NCBI RefSeq assembly: GCF_963678635.1
Contig: NC_087063.1
Coordinates: 62,913,290-62,977,289 of the forward strand
Origin: Symsagittifera roscoffensis
Lineage: Eukaryota; Xenacoelomorpha; Acoela; Convolutidae
Reading direction: 5' to 3'
DNA length: 64,000 nucleotides
Each line of letters starts with the position of its first letter. Within the stretch, counting starts at the first letter, position 1. The position numbers and the translations under genes were made by a program. Under the pieces are notes generated by a model that saw only the letters and a program-made list of their open reading frames with translations, searched no databases and was not told where the DNA came from. Of this stretch, positions 57,222-64,000 are shown piece after piece.

Positions 57222-60200
57222 TTAAATTTTGCTAATTCAACAATCAAAAACACCTGCAATGAAATTTTCGCGCCATGCCAATTTTATAATTATGTTGGGT
57301 TTCTGGAAATCAAATAGATCATGCATTTTTTTAACGTTCTTTTAAGACTGCATTGAATTTAGTTAGCAATGGAATGCAAGCCTGTTATTAACCTACAAAA
57401 GAAAAACCTGAAAAAGAGTTTAAATCATAGTATCCTAGCCACAATAGAAGCAAACAATTATGACTCCGAAGTAGTTATTTTGTCAAAAGAAACCACAACA
57501 GAAACAACTCGTAAAATCAACAATTCGCATCAAGCGTCAATTCGTAGCAAGCGACGATTAGTAGCAGTAAAAACCTTTGATCACATTAAATTGTAACCCC
57601 CTTTGAACTTCTTGCTTTGTAGCAATGAAAAAAATATGTGAGAGTCTACAAAAATTGCTCGTTGAGAGGAAGGAGGAAAATCTTGCCTAAAGCTTCATTG
57701 TGATTTCCATATTTTACAGCACGATGATTTTTAAAACTAACGAATTACAATTTGAACTGATTTAAAAAATTACTCGTTTTCATGAAGGACTACAGGCGAC
57801 CTACAGACGATTTTATGTGGAATTTTGACTTTTGATTTTTTTCATTTGGACAAATAAACTGGAAAAAAACATAACCATCACAAACCCGAGAGGAATTAGC
57901 GGAAGAATACTAAAAGTCATGTGGAAATTAATCAATTTCAATTTCGAGGAGCACAAATCATGTACCTGGCAGCTTGCTGCGATTGTCAGATATGCAGGAA
58001 CATCTGGAAGATGTTTTAGAAAAGAAAAGAAGGGACTCACCATCCCGTCAGCCATTAGACTGTAAATCCACTACAACAACCACAAAAACAACAATATCAA
58101 TAGAAGAACAATTATTCCTTGGGCTACAAAAAGAACTCGGGTTTTATAGGCAGGGTTTCATTAAAAATTCTACTCATTTGACTTTGTTCTAAATTGCGAC
58201 AGGAATTGATTATTGGGTATCAAATTGAAAAGAGTAATCAGACAAAAAAAATCATATCAATGTTAAATGATTTTTGAAGATGAGACTTTATTTACTTCTC
58301 GTTTTCTCATTTAGTGAAGTAACTGCGTTCAACACTTTGTTTATTTATTCAATTTAAATGCACTACAAAGCAATCAGATATGTTGTAATTGGGTTGAAAA
58401 ATAAAAAGTTGAGGTTTCAAAACTTGAACCGCGCAAAAATTTGCAAAACAGAAAAGATCAAAATTAAAAAAAGATTCTTCGCATCTGAATGTAAATTGCT
58501 TACGTTAATTTTAGGCACAAGATAACTTAAAATTGACTGTTTCAGCAAGCAAGAAAACCTTTAATTTTGGGTTTTAATGGCATTTTCGTTTAGAAATATA
58601 ATAATCGAAAGGTTTATACACAGAAACCTCACATATCGCGCATCTATCTCCAAAATTCTCCAATTAGTTTGATCAATTTGATCTAAGCAAAATCATTTAA
58701 CCGTTTTTGGACTCAATTACCACCGTTTTTTTTGAATAGCTGAGTGACACCAACGTTTTACAGAACATTTTTTTGAACATATGTGATGTTTAAATGAAAC
58801 TGTGATCGAACTTTTACAAAATTGGCCACCTTTATGTTAAAATTTCTCAGAATAAAAATTGACAAATATCAACCAATAATTGAATTTCAAGTCTTCCCAA
58901 ATTTGTTAATGATCAACGAGAGCTGTTAACATCTTGCAAAAGAAGAATCTTAAAATGGGTCTTAATCATAAAAACCTGGCCATCGCAAGAGCAAACAATT
59001 ATGCCAACAACATACTTATTTTGACGAAGGAAACCACAACAGAAGCCCATTCCAAAATTAATGCCCATTCCAAAGCAATGTTAAAGTGACAACTCGTAGC
59101 GTTTTTAAAAAAGCAACAATTCGCATCAAGCGTCAATTTGTAGCAAGCGACGATTAGTAGCAGTAAAACATTTGATCATATTAAATTGTAACCTTTTTTG
59201 AACTTCTTGCTTTGTAGCAATGAAAAAAATATGTGAGAGCCTACAAAAATCGCTCTTTGAGAGGAAGGAGGAAAATCTTGCCTGAAGCTTCATTGTGTAT
59301 TCCATATTTTACAGCACGATGATTTTTTTAAACTAACAAATTACAATTTGAACTGATTTAAAAAATTACTCGTTTTCATGAAGAACTACAGGCAACCTAC
59401 AGACGATTTTATTGGATTTTTGACTTTTGATTTTTTTTCATCTGGACAAATAAACTGGAAAAAACATAACCATTACAAACCCGAGAGGAATCAGCGGAAG
59501 AATACTAAAAGTCACGTGGAAATTATCAATTTCATGTTCGAGGAGCAGAAAGCCTGTACCTGGCAGCTTGCTGCGATTGTCAGATATGCAGGAACATCTG
59601 GAAGATGTTTTAGAACAGAAAAGAAGGGACTCACCATCCCGTCAGCCATTAGACTGTAAATCCACTACATCAACCACAAAAACAACAACATCTTCAAAAG
59701 AACAATTATTCCTTGGACTACCAAATTAACGCGGGTTTTATAGGCAGGGTTTGATTTAAAAAAAAATTCTTCTCATTTGACTTTGTTCTAAATTGCGACA
59801 GGAATTGATTATTGGGGATCAAATTGAAAAGAGTAATCAGACAAAAAAATACATAGCAATGTTAAAGGATTTTTGAAGATGAGACTTTATTTACTTTTGG
59901 TTTCCTCATTTAGTGAAATAACTGCGTTCAACACTTTGTTTATTTATTCAAATTATTAAATGCACTACAAAGCAATCAAATATGATTTGTAATTTGGTTG
60001 AAAAATAAAAAGTTGAGGTTTCTAAACTTGAACCGCGCCAACATTTGCAAAACAGAAAAGATCAAAATAAAAAAAAGATTCTTCGCATCTGAATGTAAAT
60101 TGCTTACGTTAAATTTAGGCACAAGATAACTTAAAATTGACTGTTTCAGCAAGCAAGAAAACTTTTAATTTTGGGTTTTAATGGCATTTTCGTTTAGAAA

Positions 60201-62340
60201 TATAATAATCGAAAGGTTTATATACAGAAGCCTCACATATCGCGCGTCTATCTCCAAAATTCCCGATTAGTTTGATCAATTTGATCTAAGCAAAATCATT
60301 TAACCGTTTTTGGACTCAATTACCACCGTTTTTTTTCGAATAGCTGAGTGACACCAATGTTTTAGTGAAAATTTTTTTGAACATCTGTGATGCTTAAATG
60401 AAACTGTGATCGAACTTTCACAAAATTGGCCACCTTTATGTTAAAACTTCTCGGAATAAAAATTGACAAATATCAACCAATAATTAAATTTCAAGTCTTC
60501 CCAAATTTGTTAATGATCAACGAGAGCTTTTAACATCTTGCAAAAGAAGAATTTTAAAGTGGGTCTTAATCATAAAATCCTGGCCATCGCAAGAGCAAAA
60601 AATTATGCCATCAACATAATTATTTTGACGAAGGAAACCACAACAGAAGCCCATTCTAAAATTAAAAGTGACAGCTCGTAGCCTTTTTAAAAAAGCAACA
60701 ATTTGCATCAAGCGTCAATTCGTAGCAATCGACGATTAGTAGCAGTAAAAACCTTTGATGACATTAAGTTGTAGCCTTTTTTGAACTTCTTGCTTTGTAG
60801 CAATGAAAAAAATATGTGAGAGTCTACAAAAATTGCTCGTTGAGAGAAAGGAGGAAAATTTTGCCTAAGGCTTCATTGTGATTTCCATATTTTACAGCAC
60901 GACGATTTTTTTAAGCTAACAAATTACAATTTGAACTGATTTAAAAAATTACTCGTTTTCATGAAGAACTACAGGCAACCTACAGACGATTTTATTAGAA
61001 TTTTGACTTTTGATTTTTTTTCATCTGGACAAATAAACTAGAAAAAACATAACCATTACAAACCCGAGAGGAATCAGCGGAAGAATACTAAAAGTCACGT
61101 GGAAATTATCAATTTCATGTTCGAGGAGCAGAAAGCCTGTACCTGGCAGCTTGCTGCGATTGTCAGATATGCAGGAACATCTGGAAGATGTTTTAGAACA
61201 GAAAAGAAGGGACTCACCATCCCGTCAGCCATTAGACTGTAAATCCACTACATCAACCACAAAAACAACAACATCTTCAAAAGAACAATTATTCCTTGGA
61301 CTACCAAATTAACGCGGGTTTTATAGGCAGGGTTTGATTTTAAAAAAAAATTCTTCTCATTTGACTTTGTTCTAAATTGCGACAGGAATTGATTATTGGG
61401 TATCAAATTGAAAATAGTAATCAGACAAAAAAATACATATCAATGTTAAATGATTTTTGAAAATGAGACTTTATTTACTTTTGGTTTCCTCATTTAGTGA
61501 AATAACTGCGTTCAACACTTTGTTTATTTATTCATTTTATTAAATGCACTACAAAGCAATCAGATATGAATTGTAATTTGGTTGAAAAACAAAATGTTGA
61601 GGTTTCTAAACTTGAACCGCGCCAACATTTGCAAAACAGAAAAGATCAAATTTTAAAAAAAATTCTTCGCATTTGAATGTAAATTGCTTACGTTAATTTT
61701 ACGCACAAGATATCTTGTTGATCGTTTCAGCAAGCAAGAAAACTTTTAATTTTGGCTTTTAATGGCATTTTTGTTTAGAAATATAATAATCGAAGGGTTT
61801 ATATACAGAATCCTCACACATCGCGCATCTATCTCCAAAATTCTCCGAATAGTTTGATCAATTTGATCTAAGCAAAATCATTTAACCATTTTTGGACTCG
61901 ATGACCACCGTTTTTTTCGAATAGCTCTGATGTTTATTGAACATCTGAACATCTGTGATGTTTAAATGAAATTGTGATCGAACTTTTACAAAAAATGGCC
62001 ACCTTTACGTTAAAACTTCTCATATTAAAAAAAAAAACAAATATCAACCAATCATTGAATTTCAAGTCTTCCCAAATTTGTTAATGATCAACGAGAGCTG
62101 TTAACATCTTGCAAAAAAAGAATCTTAAAATGGGTCTTAATCATAAAATCCTGGCCATCGCAAGAGCAAACAATTATGCCAACAACATACTTATTTTGAC
62201 GAAGGAAACCACAACAGAAGCCCATTCCAAAATTAAAAGTGACAACTCGTAGCCTTTCTAAAAAAGCAGCAATTCGCATCAAGCGTCAATTCGTAGCAAG
62301 TGACGATTAGTAGCGGTAAAAACAATTGATCACATCATAA
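57222..62340. repeat. Array of about 1.58-kb tandem units
   Basis: Partial unit to 57598, then units starting at the GAACTTCTTGCTTTGTAGCA landmark: about 57599-59190, 59191-60775 and 60776-62340 (the last with an internal deletion near 61925). Units are a few percent different from each other. Each contains an AACCACAACAGAAGCCCATT-type segment, a conserved block (listed separately), and AT-rich filler. Short ORFs at 57369-57596 (CKPVINLQKKNLKKSLNHSI), 60517-60711 (minus) and 62088-62282 (minus) are repeat-borne and unrecognised. Confidence 0.9.
57956..58192 (+). pseudogene. Conserved coding-like block in the 1.58-kb units (first copy)
   Basis: A block of about 125 bp, nearly unchanged in the three units (57956-58085, 59547-59675, 61128-61250), while the flanks vary more. 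It is open in two frames: CTWQLAAIVRYAGTSGRCFR followed by KGLTIPSAIRL and a stop, or LRLSDMQEHLEDVLEKKRRD continuing to 58192 in the first unit. TTGTCAG within it resembles a splice acceptor. It may be a captured exon. No family recognised. Confidence 0.3.
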
Positions 62341-63130
62341 TAAAAATAGGATTAAATGTTCAACTAAAATTGAAGGGAACTAGAAATCGAAATTGAAGAA
62401 AGGCCCTCAAATAGTGTTAGAATGTGTTTTTGTTTGTAGTTTTTTAGCAGCTCAATTGATCCAGACTAGGAATTCTCAAAAGTGGCCATCTTGGCAGCAC
62501 GTTTTTAGGCAGAATAGGGGGCAAGCTAATTTTTCACCATGCCCTTTGCCAGCCCTCAGCTCATTTGTTTGTGTTTATTTCAAATTTTTAATTTCTCGAA
62601 TTCATTCCACAGATAAATGAGGGAATTATTCTGCCTCCTGCTACCACGAAGAACTGTTCCGACTCATTTTGGTTCAAAATAAACAACATGATCCAATAGG
62701 GAGATTCAAATTTCTTGCTAAATTATATGCATAGGGTAGTGATACCGATTTCAAAATCCAGCACTGGAATGAAAGCCAGAATGGAAAAAGATTGTGCGCA
62801 CTTTTTTTTTTATTTTATCCGTATGAGGGTGCCAACCAAACTCTTGAAATTTGCGCCAGTTTATTTGCGCAAGGTTAAAAACCAATTTTGAGAGTAATGC
62901 CGTTCAGTGTTTCTTCAAAGCACTAATTGATGTTTCTAGGGAAATTTCAAGTCTCGATTGTTTTTAGCTGCCTGAAAGCCCGAATGTATATGTTCTCCTT
63001 TTTTGCAGAATAAAATAGACAAAGGGACTTCGAAGCTTTGATAAAATATGCTATAGAATATCAAAGATTTGATAGAATAAAACTAGACATGCAGTAAACG
63101 TTCTCCCGGCAAGCCAGCTAGTTTTTGACT
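62341..63130. other. AT-rich region without recognised genes
   Basis: Non-repetitive at the scale of this window. A 75-codon + ORF (62393-62620) lacks an ATG start and has no recognisable features. Confidence 0.5.
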
Positions 63131-63475
63131 TCAACGTCCTAAATGTTTTTCTGTTGCGCAAATCAGCATACGATCATCATCGTTCTGACCGGAATCGAAA
63201 AGTAGAAAGAAATCCTCAAAGGCCTGAGACATTTCCGAAGACACAGCAATATCTTTTGATCGGGTGAAGGAACGTTCGATACTTGTTTCATTTTCAACAC
63301 TCTGGCTAAGATTTGTATTTGGGCAATTGCACAACTCTCTTAATAATAACATCCTCCTGCGTTCTTGACTTGAATTGCTTGCTGAGAATCCAAGGTTATT
63401 TTTTGTTTTAGTTTCTTGGCACTTTTTACCGCAGAGGAATTGGTATTCAAACGAAGTTACGGTATAATATCTCAT
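63131..63475 (-). CDS. Hypothetical minus-strand ORF
   Basis: 114 codons from ATG at 63475. The composition is protein-like: Ser/Glu/Asp-rich with several cysteines (FLCGKKCQETKT, RELCNCPNTNLSQS) and an acidic C-terminal part (MSQAFEDFFLLFDSGQNDDD). It could be a host exon or a chance ORF. No domain is recognised and no splice partner is obvious in the window. Confidence 0.3.
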   Translation of the reverse strand: MRYYTVTSFEYQFLCGKKCQETKTKNNLGFSASNSSQERRRMLLLRELCNCPNTNLSQSVENETSIERSFTRSKDIAVSSEMSQAFEDFFLLFDSGQNDDDRMLICATEKHLGR

Positions 63476-64000
63476 TGATTGTAATCTTTTAGCCCAGTTA
63501 CCCCAAAAGTATCATTGTTCTTCAAAAATTCTACTGAAAAACATGGTTGTATTTTTGTGTTATTAGAGTAGTTCAGATTAAGTATCATGCCTTTCACGGA
63601 GAAGTGGCCGTTTGCTGCGCTCGCTGCTTACAAAATTCAGCGGCATGTTGGAAGAGTCATTTAGTGTAACAGTCGTGAGATTAATTGTGAGGTTTAAATG
63701 AAATAAATGAAGTGAATTATATTTTCTGAGCTTTTAAATTTAAACTACACGTTTCGTACCTGGTAACTCATCACAATTTCAAAATCCAAACTGGTGCAGT
63801 ACATACTCCTTACCTACCCGCTCATTTATTTGAATTTCCCGAATTTCACCTTAAAACTAGTCGCCTAAATGCATACAATTTGTGAACAACAACAGTGTAT
63901 ATCATGAAAAACAAACAAATCATGACAAAATCTCGGGTGAAATAAAAGAGTACTCCAATGCCTAGACTTGGAAGCGAATGAGAATGTACCAAAAAATTTA
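63476..64000. other. AT-rich region without recognised genes
   Basis: Nothing recognised; no tandem repeat and no long ORF. Continues past the window edge. Confidence 0.5.

Noticed and set aside
62393-62620. 75-codon ORF
   Set aside because: Starts with TTG, not ATG, and shows no domain or conservation.

Overview
This is eukaryotic (metazoan) nuclear DNA: AT-rich at roughly one third G+C by eye, no bacterial-style gene packing, and almost entirely mobile or tandemly repeated sequence. I recognise no intact conserved host gene. The style of the retroelement (Gypsy-type pol plus an envelope gene of a type I associate with arthropod genomes) suggests an arthropod, possibly a crustacean. That is inference with low confidence.

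Layout. (1) 1-6106: a satellite field made of two alternating modules (about 99 and 70 bp, together about 169 bp) that share a roughly 35-bp core. (2) 6107-19692: a 13.6-kb LTR retroelement in + orientation, inserted in that satellite. It has two 611-bp LTRs (four differences), a target-site duplication, gag, a -1 frameshift signal, a pol whose N-terminal half carries a TARG1/OARD1-like macrodomain between protease and reverse transcriptase, an antisense two-exon gene, a promoter-like spacer, env and a further 3' ORF. (3) 19693-42240: more satellite interleaved with blocks of a 45-bp repeat and two copies of a GGCAA-type low-complexity block, with large direct duplications (offsets about 10.4 kb, 3.06 kb and 0.72 kb). 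(4) 42240-48402: the main 45-bp repeat array; in one frame each unit reads as 15 residues of the type YQQNANDRNEYQKE. (5) 48480-51401: a decayed Helitron Rep-region pseudogene on the same strand, directly after the array. The array may be an overgrown N-terminal repeat region of a Helitron-like gene. (6) 51460-57221: a 2,881-bp unit present twice in tandem with no difference seen in the parts compared. (7) 57222-62340: three tandem units of about 1.58 kb. (8) 62341-64000: AT-rich DNA with one unidentified minus-strand ORF.

How the genes work together: in the retroelement, Gag would form particles; the frameshifted Gag-Pol would supply protease, macrodomain, reverse transcriptase, RNase H and integrase; Env would give a membrane glycoprotein. 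The antisense gene and the 3' ORF look like accessory genes driven from a shared spacer at 14927-15442. A good splice donor in the env leader and an acceptor just before the 3' ORF are in the same phase, so the short acidic env leader could be joined to that ORF, an organisation like that of complex retroviruses. This copy has single-base-type frame breaks in gag, at the macrodomain/RT junction and in env, so it is either recently inactivated or carries assembly indels.
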